This document shows, in pieces, positions 35,070 through 42,726 of a DNA stretch of 57,890 nucleotides. The notes below the pieces were generated by a model. It was given only the letters and a program-made list of their open reading frames with translations, searched no databases and had not been told where the DNA came from. The translations under genes and the position numbers were made by a program. Position 1 is the first letter of the stretch. Every line of letters starts with the position of its first letter. The DNA comes from Pyxidicoccus fallax (GTDB taxonomy: Bacteria > Myxococcota > Myxococcia > Myxococcales > Myxococcaceae), in contig NZ_JABBJJ010000036.1 of the NCBI RefSeq assembly GCF_012933655.1, positions 1 to 57,890 on the forward strand. Reading direction: 5' to 3'.

Positions 35070-36638
35070 ATGCCCCGTATCGCGAGCACCGAAGTCGTCG
35101 TCCCCAAGTCCCTGTCCGTGGAGGAGCGCGAGCGTCTGACGGACGCGCTGTACGCGGTCCACCAGCAGATTTTCGACGGCGTGGAGCGGGAGTCGTTCGC
35201 GAAGTACGTGGTGGAGTCGAAGGCGGAGCAGACGTGGATTCAGGTCCACAAGAACGACGCGGGCGACATCGTGGGCTACTTCGCGATGCACGTCTTCGAG
35301 AAGCCGCTGAACGGGGTGAAGACGGCGGTGTTCCGGGCGGAGGCCGGCTCGCTGCGGGCGTACCGGGGGGCCAACACCAGCTCGCGCCTCGGACTGTCGC
35401 TGATGCTGAAGTACCTGCTGCGGCACCCGGGCCGGCCGACGTACTACATGGGCTCGCTGGTGCACCCGTCCAGCTACGCGCTCATCGCCAAGTACTGCAC
35501 CGAGGTGTGGCCGCGGCGCGAGCAGCCGGTGCCGCCGGAGCTGCTGGCCTTCATGGACGGGCTGGCCACGGAGTTCGGCCTGGAGAAGGTGGACGCGGCC
35601 AACCCGCTGCTGCGCGAGGTGGGCTGGCGCACGCGCGAGTCCGAGGTGGAGCGGGAGTACTGGCGGCAGTGCGACAAGCCGTCGGCGCGCTTCTTCGTGG
35701 AGGCCAACCCCGGCTACGTGGAGGGGCACGGGCTGGTGACGCTGGTGCCGGCGACGGTGGCCAACATCCTGGGCTTTCTGCGCGTGATGGGCGGGCGCCA
35801 GCTGCGCAAGCCCGTGGACGGCGCGCTGGCGCTGGCGCGGCGGCTGCCGGGCGGCGCGCGGCTGCGGCGCACGGAGGTGGCGCGGCGGCTGAAGGCCTCT
35901 CCGACGTTCGCCCACTTCGACACGCGGGCGCTGGAGTCGCTGGCCGTGCGCGCCCAGGTGCTGGAGCTGCCGGCGGGCCGCTACGTCTTCCGCAAGGGTG
36001 ACGCGAGCGACGAGCTGTACCTGCTGGCCCGGGGTGCGGCGTACGTGCTGGCGGAGGACGGCGGGGGCGAGGAGGGGGTGGTGAACCAGCTCGGCAGCGG
36101 GACGGTGTTCGGCGAAATCGCGATGCTGGCGGGCGAGCGGCGCTCGGCCTCGGTGCGCACGGCGGCGGCGTCCACGCTGGTGCGGATTCCGCGCGCGGCG
36201 CTGCAGCCGCTGCTGGACGCGGACGCGGGGCTGCGCAAGAGCGTGTGGAACACCTTCGCGGAGCGGCGCTTCGACGACCTGGTGCGGAGCCAGGACCGCT
36301 ACGCGCACCTGGACCGCAAGACGCGGCTCGCGTGGCTGCACCGGGGCGAGCAGGTGGAGCTGGCGGCGGGCGAGGAGCGGATGCTGGAGGCCGGCTCGCA
36401 TCTGCTGATGCTGGCGGGCGCGGTGGAGCTGTCCCACGCGGCGCCGCGAATGACGGTGCGGGGCACGCTGCTGCTGGAGGTGGAGCGCCCCGTGCGCGTG
36501 GTGGCCCAGGAGGGCACGCGGCTGGTCGTCCTGCCGCGCCTGTCCTCGCCGGAGCTGCTCCGCGCGCTGGCGGTGAACGACGCGGAGGCCCTCTCCCTGT
36601 CCGTGGCCACGGTGCAGGTGCCTCGCGCGGCGGCGTGA
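35070..36638 (+). CDS. GNAT-like domain fused to cyclic-nucleotide-binding domain
   Basis: A 522-residue soluble protein. The N-terminal about 200 residues look like a GNAT/acyl-CoA N-acyltransferase-fold domain (IVGYFAMHVFEKPLNGVKTAVFRAEAG, with SLRAYRGANTSSRLGLSLMLKYLL as the acyl-CoA loop and helix). Residues about 290-410 are a cNMP-binding domain (LELPAGRYVFRKGDASDELYLLARG, FGEIAMLAGERRSASVRTAA with the phosphate-binding GEIA). The last 110 residues are beta-rich. An acetyl- or acyl-transferase gated by cyclic nucleotide, comparable in principle to mycobacterial cAMP-regulated lysine acetyltransferases, is one reading. The domain order here is reversed and catalytic residues are not certain. 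A sigma-54-type promoter lies upstream. Confidence 0.72.
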   Translation: MPRIASTEVVVPKSLSVEERERLTDALYAVHQQIFDGVERESFAKYVVESKAEQTWIQVHKNDAGDIVGYFAMHVFEKPLNGVKTAVFRAEAGSLRAYRGANTSSRLGLSLMLKYLLRHPGRPTYYMGSLVHPSSYALIAKYCTEVWPRREQPVPPELLAFMDGLATEFGLEKVDAANPLLREVGWRTRESEVEREYWRQCDKPSARFFVEANPGYVEGHGLVTLVPATVANILGFLRVMGGRQLRKPVDGALALARRLPGGARLRRTEVARRLKASPTFAHFDTRALESLAVRAQVLELPAGRYVFRKGDASDELYLLARGAAYVLAEDGGGEEGVVNQLGSGTVFGEIAMLAGERRSASVRTAAASTLVRIPRAALQPLLDADAGLRKSVWNTFAERRFDDLVRSQDRYAHLDRKTRLAWLHRGEQVELAAGEERMLEAGSHLLMLAGAVELSHAAPRMTVRGTLLLEVERPVRVVAQEGTRLVVLPRLSSPELLRALAVNDAEALSLSVATVQVPRAAA

Positions 36639-36673
36639 CGCTGCCCCACCCCACGAGCCGCCACACGGCAGCC

Positions 36674-36703
36674 GTGACGCGAGCCCGGGCCGACTCGCGT
36701 CAC
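36674..36703. terminator. Bidirectional terminator hairpin
   Basis: GTGACGCGAG (36674-36683) and CTCGCGTCAC (36694-36703) form a perfect 10-bp stem with a 10-nt loop. It lies between the convergent cNMP-domain and MBL genes and includes the MBL stop codon. Confidence 0.65.
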
Positions 36704-37485
36704 GCCCACAGGCGCCGCGCAATCACCTCGTCCAGATTGCGCTTATGGAAGACCTCCTCGAAACCGCCGCCGAGCACGTCCGCCGGCAGACAGGCGCCGA
36801 GGGAAATCGCCCGCACGCGCTCCGGCTCGCCGCGCGCCTCGCGCACCGCCGATTCCAGCGTGCGCAGGTAGTGGCGCGCCGAGCCGAGCGTGCTTGAGGA
36901 CACCACGCCGCCGTGCCCCTGGATGACGCGCGAGCGGCCCCGCGCCTCCACGCGAGCGAGCGCCGCGTCGATGTCCGCCGGCGCCCCGTAGGCGAAGTAC
37001 GCCATGTTCCCCACCGCCGTATCCGCGGAGAACAGCAGGTCCAGCGCGGGCACGTCGATGTTGAGCGTGCTCTGCGTATGCCCGGTGTTGGGGAACACCT
37101 CCAGCGCGTGGTGTCCCCACTGGAGGCGCAGGGGCGCGGACACGCGCAGCTCCGGGGCACGGAAGAAGCCGGCCTCCTCCTCCGACTGGTAGCGCTCCGC
37201 GCGGAAGGTGTCCTCCAGGCGCTCGTGCGCGAGCACCAGCGCCTCCGGGAACACCTGGAGCCCCGCGAGGTGGTCGCTGAAGCCGTGCGTGGAGACCACC
37301 AGCCGCACCCGGGCGCGCAGCTCGTCCTGGACGAAGCGCCGCAGCGCCTCCGCGTCCGCCCGGCTGCCGAGCGCGTCCACCATCAGCACCTCGGGGCCGT
37401 TGAGGAACAGGGTGGCGTTGGAGGCGTAGGTATCCCCGATGACGACCAGGACGTCCGGGGCCAGGGATTGGGTCTTCAGGCTCAT
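36700..37485 (-). CDS. Metallo-beta-lactamase-fold hydrolase
   Basis: A 261-residue MBL-fold protein. The metal motif reads STHGFSDH (H67, D71, H72); the second His of the usual HxHxDH is Phe, so one zinc ligand is missing. Further expected ligands are in PNTGHTQS (His), SADTAVG (Asp) and QGHGG (His). It may bind one metal or use it differently. No signal peptide is present. ATG 37485 is preferred over GTG 37494 because TAGGTG lies 7 nt upstream. It is divergent from a LysR regulator gene with a palindromic site between, so LysR control of this gene is likely. The substrate is unknown. Confidence 0.82.
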   Translation of the reverse strand: MSLKTQSLAPDVLVVIGDTYASNATLFLNGPEVLMVDALGSRADAEALRRFVQDELRARVRLVVSTHGFSDHLAGLQVFPEALVLAHERLEDTFRAERYQSEEEAGFFRAPELRVSAPLRLQWGHHALEVFPNTGHTQSTLNIDVPALDLLFSADTAVGNMAYFAYGAPADIDAALARVEARGRSRVIQGHGGVVSSSTLGSARHYLRTLESAVREARGEPERVRAISLGACLPADVLGGGFEEVFHKRNLDEVIARRLWA

Positions 37486-37512
37486 GGAACGCACCTATCC
37501 CCAACTTCTCCA

Positions 37513-37547
37513 CATGAATCCAGCGCATCGTCCGCATGAATCCATGC
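37513..37547. promoter_or_regulatory. Putative LysR binding region
   Basis: CATGAATCCA occurs twice, at 37513-37522 and 37535-37544, exactly 22 bp (two helical turns) apart. The second copy is part of the palindrome GCATG-AATC-CATGC (37534-37547). The location between divergent LysR and target genes fits an RBS/ABS pair of a LysR-type regulator. Confidence 0.6.
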
Positions 37548-37560
37548 GAGAATCGAATGA

Positions 37561-38460
37561 ATGATTCTGGACGTCAGACACCTGAGGCTGGTGGCGGCGG
37601 TGGTGGACACGGGCTCGGTGACGGCGGCGGCGCGCGTGCTGCACCTGTCGCAGCCGGCGCTGAGCCACCAGCTGCGCGACGTGGAGGAGCGACTGGGCGC
37701 CGAGCTGTTCCAGCGCCAGGGCCGGCGCATGGTCCTCACCGCTCCCGGCCGGCGGGTGCTGGAGGCCGCGCGCAAGGTGGTGGCCGAGGTGGACGCCGCC
37801 GAGGCGGAGGTCTCCCGCATGTCCCAGGCCTCCCAGGGCCTGCTGCGGCTGGCCACCGAGTGCTACACGGCCTACCACTGGCTGCCGGGCGTGCTGCGGC
37901 GCTTCTCCGCGAAGCACGCGGGCGTGGAGGTGCGCATCGCCGTGGACGCCACGCGCCGGCCGGTGGAGGCGCTGCTGTCCGGAGAGCTGGACCTGGGCGT
38001 CGTCAGCGGGCCCGTGCGGCACCGCCGGCTCGAAGGGGCACCCCTCTTCGAGGACGAGCTGATGGCCGTCATGGCGCCGGACCATCCGCTGGCGAAGAAG
38101 GGCGTGCTGCAGGCGGCGGACTTCGCGCGCGAGCACGTGCTGCTCTACAGCATCCCCCTCACGGAGAGCACCCTGTTCCAGGAAGTGCTGGTGCCCGCCG
38201 GGGTGAGCCCGGCGCGCGTGTCCCGCGTGGAGCTGACGGAGGCCATGGTCGAGATGGCCAAGGCGGGCCTGGGCGTGGGCCTGTTGGCGCGCTGGGCGGT
38301 GGCGCCGGAGCTGGCGAAGGGGACGCTGGCCGCCGTGCGCGTGACGAAGCACGGGCTGCGCCGTCACTGGCACGCGGCCTGGCCGCGCACGGTGCGCCCC
38401 GCGCCCTACCTCACCGCCTTCGTGGAATTGCTGGCGAAGGCCGGACCACCGGGGCGTTGA
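37561..38460 (+). CDS. LysR-family transcriptional regulator
   Basis: A 299-residue LysR-type regulator. The winged HTH spans about residues 4-62 (GSVTAAARVLHLSQPALSHQLRDVEERLGAELFQRQGRR), followed by a periplasmic-binding-like effector domain (residues about 90-295). By overall pattern (ATECYTAYHWLPGVLRRFS) it resembles MetR-like members. The effector is unknown. It is divergently transcribed from the MBL-fold gene, its likely target, with two direct repeats in the 75-base gap. Confidence 0.9.
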   Translation: MILDVRHLRLVAAVVDTGSVTAAARVLHLSQPALSHQLRDVEERLGAELFQRQGRRMVLTAPGRRVLEAARKVVAEVDAAEAEVSRMSQASQGLLRLATECYTAYHWLPGVLRRFSAKHAGVEVRIAVDATRRPVEALLSGELDLGVVSGPVRHRRLEGAPLFEDELMAVMAPDHPLAKKGVLQAADFAREHVLLYSIPLTESTLFQEVLVPAGVSPARVSRVELTEAMVEMAKAGLGVGLLARWAVAPELAKGTLAAVRVTKHGLRRHWHAAWPRTVRPAPYLTAFVELLAKAGPPGR

Positions 38461-38499
38461 GCAGCGAACTCCGCTTCCCTCCGGCGCGCCGGGCTGTGG

Positions 38500-38505
38500 C
38501 AGACT
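38500..38505 (+). promoter_or_regulatory. Putative leaderless -10 (CAGACT)
   Basis: TGGCAGACTCCGCGCGCC ends directly at ATT 38515. The hexamer is 9 nt before the inferred start, and the block matches the one before ATG 9746 and ATG 57819. Confidence 0.5.
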
Positions 38506-38514
38506 CCGCGCGCC

Positions 38515-39264
38515 ATTCGACTCCTACTGTCCATCCTCTTCTGGTCGTTCCTGGGGCTCTCCTGCGTGGTGCTCTTCGCGGGGGCCGTGCTCATCTGGCT
38601 CGTCACGCTCCCGTTCGACCGGAACGGGCGGGTGTTGCACCTGTACTCGTGCTTCTGGGCGCAGCTGTACTTCTATGTGAACCCGCTGTGGCACCTGAAG
38701 GTGGATGGGCGCGAGCGCCTGCCGTGGAACGAGCCGGCGGTGCTGGTGGCCAACCACGAGTCGCTGGGCGACATCCTCGTGCTCTTCGGCCTGTACAGCC
38801 CCTTCAAGTGGGTCTCCAAGGCGGAGAACTTCAAGCTGCCGTTCATCGGCTGGAACATGCGGCTCAACCGCTACGTGCCGCTGGTGCGTGGAGACCGGGC
38901 CAGCATCATCCAGATGATGGCGAAGTGTGAGTACTGGCTGGCGCGCCGCGTGCCCATCCTCATGTTCCCCGAGGGCACGCGCTCGTTCGACGGGAAGGTG
39001 AAGCCCTTCAAGGACGGCGCCTTCGTGCTGGCCATGAAGATGAAGTGCCCCATCATCCCCGTGGTCCTCACCGGCACGGCGCGCACGCTGCCCAAGCACG
39101 GCCTGGTGCTGAACGCCACCTCCCACTGCCACGTGCAGGTGATGCCCCCGGTGGACCCGGCCGCGTTCCCCGACGTGGCCACCCTGCGCGAGCACGTGAG
39201 GGACCTCATCATCGCGGAGAAGGCCCGCATCGAGGCGGAGCTGCCCACGCCCGCCCAGGCGTAG
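38515..39264 (+). CDS. plsC: 1-acyl-sn-glycerol-3-phosphate acyltransferase (PlsC family), probable ATT start
   Basis: A PlsC/LPLAT acyltransferase, which moves an acyl group onto lysophosphatidic acid at the inner membrane. Motifs: NHESLGDILV (NHx4D), FPEGTRSFDGK, and IIPVVLTG. The in-frame sequence upstream of the first GTG (38566) reads IRLLLSILFWSFLGLSCVVLFAGAVLIWL, a normal N-terminal membrane helix. The only sensible initiator before it is ATT at 38515, preceded by a leaderless-type box. With that start the protein has 249 residues; the GTG start would cut the helix. The gene symbol is by family. It follows the LysR gene by 54 bases. Confidence 0.82.
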   Translation: MRLLLSILFWSFLGLSCVVLFAGAVLIWLVTLPFDRNGRVLHLYSCFWAQLYFYVNPLWHLKVDGRERLPWNEPAVLVANHESLGDILVLFGLYSPFKWVSKAENFKLPFIGWNMRLNRYVPLVRGDRASIIQMMAKCEYWLARRVPILMFPEGTRSFDGKVKPFKDGAFVLAMKMKCPIIPVVLTGTARTLPKHGLVLNATSHCHVQVMPPVDPAAFPDVATLREHVRDLIIAEKARIEAELPTPAQA

Positions 39265-39295
39265 GCCCCCGGAGACCTCGACCCACCGGCCCTGC

Positions 39296-39301
39296 TACCC
39301 T
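39296..39301 (+). promoter_or_regulatory. Putative -10 (TACCCT) of paralog D
   Basis: GCTACCCTCGCGGGG lies 25-31 nt before ATG 39327 and corresponds in position to the TACACT/TACATT boxes of paralogs B and C. Confidence 0.5.
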
Positions 39302-39326
39302 CGCGGGGGGCGCACGGGAGGGGTGC

Positions 39327-42300
39327 ATGCGAATGCGGTCCGTCGTGGTTGTCGCGCTCGGCGTGCTCGTGCTGGGCGTGGGGGTGGCGCTCGTCTTCTC
39401 GCGTCTCCAGTCCCCGTCGCCCACCCCGGCCTCCACCGCACGCGGTCTGAAGCGAGCGCTCCCCGGCCCCAGCACGCCCACGCCGCCGCCTCGCGGTGCC
39501 CTGTCCATCCGGGGCCGCGTGCTGGACAAGCACCGGGCCCCCGTCCCCGGCGTGGAGGTGTCCGCCACGCGTGCCATGCCCGGCGAGTCCCTCTCCGAGC
39601 TTCCCTGCGACGAGAAAGCTCCCAAGGTGCCGCTCTCCTCCGCCGCGTGCGAGGGCGCGGCGACGGAGGTGCTGCTGCAGCTCATCGAGGAGGAGCGCGG
39701 CGGCGCCCCCGTGCTCGCCCGGACCACCAGCGCGGAGGACGGCACCTTCCAGCTCGACGGGCTCCCCGAGGGCACCGTGACGCTCTGGGCGCTCGGCAAG
39801 CGGGACGCGGCGCTGCGGCCGGACGTGTCCACCGGAACCGACGGCGTGGAGCTGGTCCTCGGAGAGGGCGTGTCGCTCGCGGGCCGCATCGTGGTCGAGT
39901 CGGGCGCGCCGCTCGCGGGCGCGAAGGTGACGCTCTTCGACGTGGAAGGCTCGCGCTATTTCGAGCTGCTCACCGGCGCGGACGGCCGCTTCGCGTTCGG
40001 CCCGCTGCCGGACGTCCTCTACGGCCTCGTCGCCTCCAGCCCCGGCCTGATGCCGGTCTACCTGCCGGCCGTCACCCCGGAGCGCCTGAAAGAGGACCTC
40101 GTGCTCCACGCGTCCCGGCGCCTCGTCGGCCGGGTGCTCGCGGAGGGCAGGCCCGTCGCGGGGGCCCAGGTGCGGGTGGAGGCCACGTCCCACGTCACCA
40201 CGTCGGACGCCCAGGGCCGCTTCAGCATCGAGCCGCTCGCCCCAGGCGACTACGTCGTATGGGGCGAGCACGCGGACCAGCACGCCCTGGCGCGGGTGAC
40301 CCTCGATAAGGCACGGGAGACGGAGACCACCCTCCACCTGGGCACCCTCCTCTTCGCCGAGGGAACGGTGCGCGACGAGGCCGGCAACCCCGTCGCGGGT
40401 GTCGTCGTGGAGTGCAAGTACGAGATCGCCGAGCTCTGGCTCCCGAGCGCCACCACGTCGGCGGATGGCCGGTTCCGGCTGGGGCCCGTGCCTCGCAGCG
40501 ACTTCCTCCGCTTCATGGTGCGCTCCGATGCGCACCTGCTCCACGTCGAGCTGAAACGCCTCTCGCCCTCCGGACCGCCCCTGGACTTCACCCTCATCCG
40601 GGCCGTCCTCGTCGAGGGCCTCGTCACCGACGACGAGGGACAGCCGCTGGAGGGGGTGGATCTCTACACGAAGGGGGTGGAGCTCGACACGGAACGGCGG
40701 GTGGACCCGCAAGGGACGAAGCACGGCCCGGATGCCGAGGAGTCGATCATCATGGACCTCTACCACCACGAAGAATCGGACGAGACGGGCCGCTTCCGGC
40801 TCAAGGTCCCCGCGCCGGGCCGCTACCGCGTCACCACCAGCGCCGTCAACCGCATCCCGCTGGAGGTGGCGGTGGACGCGCCCGCCACGGGAATCCACCT
40901 CCGGCTGCGCGAGGGCGCCACGGTGGAGGGCACGGTGGAGGACGCGCGCGGCGAGCCCCTGCCCGAGGTGGACCTCGTCCTGCGCCTCGGCCCCGGCACC
41001 GGCGCCAGCCCTCAGGAGACCGCGAGCGACGAGAAGGGACGCTTCACGCTGGACCGCCTGCCCCCCGGCACCCACACGCTGGAGGCGACGCTCCGGATTG
41101 GCGGCGCCGAGCACCGCGCCTCGCGCACCGTGGAAGTCTCGGGCCCCGGCGTCGTCTCCGTCACCCTGCGCATGGACACGGGCCAGTCCGTGTCGGGCCT
41201 CGTCGTGGACGAGCAGGGCCGTCCCGTCCCCGATGCCGAAGTGGAGGCGTATGCGCACTTCGACGAGGAGGACGAGCACCCGGGCGGCTCGCCCGCCACC
41301 GCGAGGACGGGCCCGGACGGACGCTTCACCGTGCACCACCTGGTGGAGGGTGCCGTCGTGCTCTCCGCCGACAAGCCCGGGTACGAGATGGACGCCTCGC
41401 GGTCCTCCCGGCAGGACCTGCGCGTGACGGCCCGCACGGGGGCCAGGGACGCGCGGCTCGTGCTGAACTACCGGGGCTTCATCTCCGGGCGCGTGGTGCG
41501 CGCGGACGGCGCTCCCGTCACCCGCTTCGCCGCCGGCATCGACTTCCTCGGCAACTTCGTGAGGAGCGAGGATGGCTCCTTCCGGTTGCCGATGACGCAG
41601 CCGGGTGCCCGGAGGCTGCGCATCCAGGCGCCGGACTTCGCGCCGTACGAGCGCGACGTGGAGCTCGCGGAGGGACAGGACCTGGACGTGGGCGAGGTGC
41701 GGCTGGAGAAGGGACGCCGGGTGCGCGGCCGGGTGGTGGACGCGGAGACCTCCGAGTTCCTGGCATCCACCACGGTGCTGCTCCGCCTGGCGGAGCGGCC
41801 CCCCGGCGAGCCGAAGCATCTCAGCCTGGACTCGGTCGAAACCGCCCACGACGGCACCTTCTCGTTCGGACCACTGGACGCGCGTCCCATGCTGCTGGAG
41901 GTGCTGGAGCAGGGCTATGTCCCCCTGCGCCAACCCATTGGAGAGGGAGACTCGGAATTGGAGCTGCGCCTGTCCCGGGGCGCGCGGGTGGAAATCACCG
42001 TGAGGGACCGCGAGGGCCGGCCCGTGGAGGCCACCGTCCAGCTCGTGCCCCTCGGTGGAGAAGCCATGAAGGCGATACCCCTGCATGGCCTGCCCACCTC
42101 GACGCGGATCGACATGCTCGAATCGGCGGCGCTGCGGTTCCTGGACGAGGGCGGCCTTCGCTTCACCACTTCCGGAGGCGCCTACACCGCCCGGGGACTG
42201 TTGCCGGGGGAGTACGCGGCCATGGCCGTGGACGTGCCGCCGGACGAAGCGGGGCGTATCCGACACTTCCTCGCCCAGCGCGTGCGCGTTCCCTCCCATG

Positions 42301-42671
42301 GCACGGTGGCGGTGGTCCTCCCGGAGCGGTCCGGAAGCACCAGGCTGCGCGCCGTCATGTCCCGGGAGCACCTGCCAGGGCGCCCGCAGAAGGTGCGCCA
42401 CGGGCTGGTCCCCGGCGCCGTGCCCGCCTCCGAGACGTATGAGGACTTGCTGCTGCGGCTGGCCACCCAGAAGCTGCCGCTCACGTACGACGACATGTCG
42501 AGGGCCGGGGCGTATGAGCAGCTCCCGGCCGGCCGCTACACGTTCCTCCTGCTCGTCAGGACGGAGGACGGGCGCCACCTGGCCTGGAGCCGGGAGCTGG
42601 ACCTGCCCGGCGAGGGGACCGTCACCCTGGAGCTGGCGCCCGACTTCCGGCCCGTGCCCGCCACCCGGTGA
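39327..42671 (+). CDS. Carboxypeptidase-regulatory-like domain protein, paralog D
   Basis: 1114 residues, the longest of the four paralogs. N-terminal helix VVVVALGVLVLGVGVALVF, Pro/Thr-rich linker, then about eleven carboxypeptidase-regulatory-like repeats (for example GRVLDKHRAPVPGVEV, GLVVDEQGRPVPDAEV). The conserved Cys pair is in SELPCDEK and SAACEGAA. Sequence is more diverged from B and C than these are from each other. GGGAGGGG before ATG 39327 gives the ribosome-binding site. It ends 55 bases before the scramblase-family gene. It is probably surface- or periplasm-exposed; no catalytic site is seen. Confidence 0.85.
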   Translation: MRMRSVVVVALGVLVLGVGVALVFSRLQSPSPTPASTARGLKRALPGPSTPTPPPRGALSIRGRVLDKHRAPVPGVEVSATRAMPGESLSELPCDEKAPKVPLSSAACEGAATEVLLQLIEEERGGAPVLARTTSAEDGTFQLDGLPEGTVTLWALGKRDAALRPDVSTGTDGVELVLGEGVSLAGRIVVESGAPLAGAKVTLFDVEGSRYFELLTGADGRFAFGPLPDVLYGLVASSPGLMPVYLPAVTPERLKEDLVLHASRRLVGRVLAEGRPVAGAQVRVEATSHVTTSDAQGRFSIEPLAPGDYVVWGEHADQHALARVTLDKARETETTLHLGTLLFAEGTVRDEAGNPVAGVVVECKYEIAELWLPSATTSADGRFRLGPVPRSDFLRFMVRSDAHLLHVELKRLSPSGPPLDFTLIRAVLVEGLVTDDEGQPLEGVDLYTKGVELDTERRVDPQGTKHGPDAEESIIMDLYHHEESDETGRFRLKVPAPGRYRVTTSAVNRIPLEVAVDAPATGIHLRLREGATVEGTVEDARGEPLPEVDLVLRLGPGTGASPQETASDEKGRFTLDRLPPGTHTLEATLRIGGAEHRASRTVEVSGPGVVSVTLRMDTGQSVSGLVVDEQGRPVPDAEVEAYAHFDEEDEHPGGSPATARTGPDGRFTVHHLVEGAVVLSADKPGYEMDASRSSRQDLRVTARTGARDARLVLNYRGFISGRVVRADGAPVTRFAAGIDFLGNFVRSEDGSFRLPMTQPGARRLRIQAPDFAPYERDVELAEGQDLDVGEVRLEKGRRVRGRVVDAETSEFLASTTVLLRLAERPPGEPKHLSLDSVETAHDGTFSFGPLDARPMLLEVLEQGYVPLRQPIGEGDSELELRLSRGARVEITVRDREGRPVEATVQLVPLGGEAMKAIPLHGLPTSTRIDMLESAALRFLDEGGLRFTTSGGAYTARGLLPGEYAAMAVDVPPDEAGRIRHFLAQRVRVPSHGTVAVVLPERSGSTRLRAVMSREHLPGRPQKVRHGLVPGAVPASETYEDLLLRLATQKLPLTYDDMSRAGAYEQLPAGRYTFLLLVRTEDGRHLAWSRELDLPGEGTVTLELAPDFRPVPATR

Positions 42672-42714
42672 GAGCGGCCCGCCCCCCACCTCGCGTGGCG
42701 GGTCGGAGCGGCGC

Positions 42715-42720
42715 TAGGCT
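42715..42720 (+). promoter_or_regulatory. Putative leaderless -10 (TAGGCT)
   Basis: GCTAGGCTCGGGGC ends at ATG 42727, with 6 nt between hexamer and start. No Shine-Dalgarno sequence is within range. Confidence 0.55.
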
Positions 42721-42726
42721 CGGGGC

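Noticed and set aside
38871-42689. A 1272-residue open frame antisense to paralog D
   Set aside because: It is a product of GC3 bias: mostly R, G, A, H, V, L without any domain, while the plus strand codes for clear carboxypeptidase-regulatory repeats.
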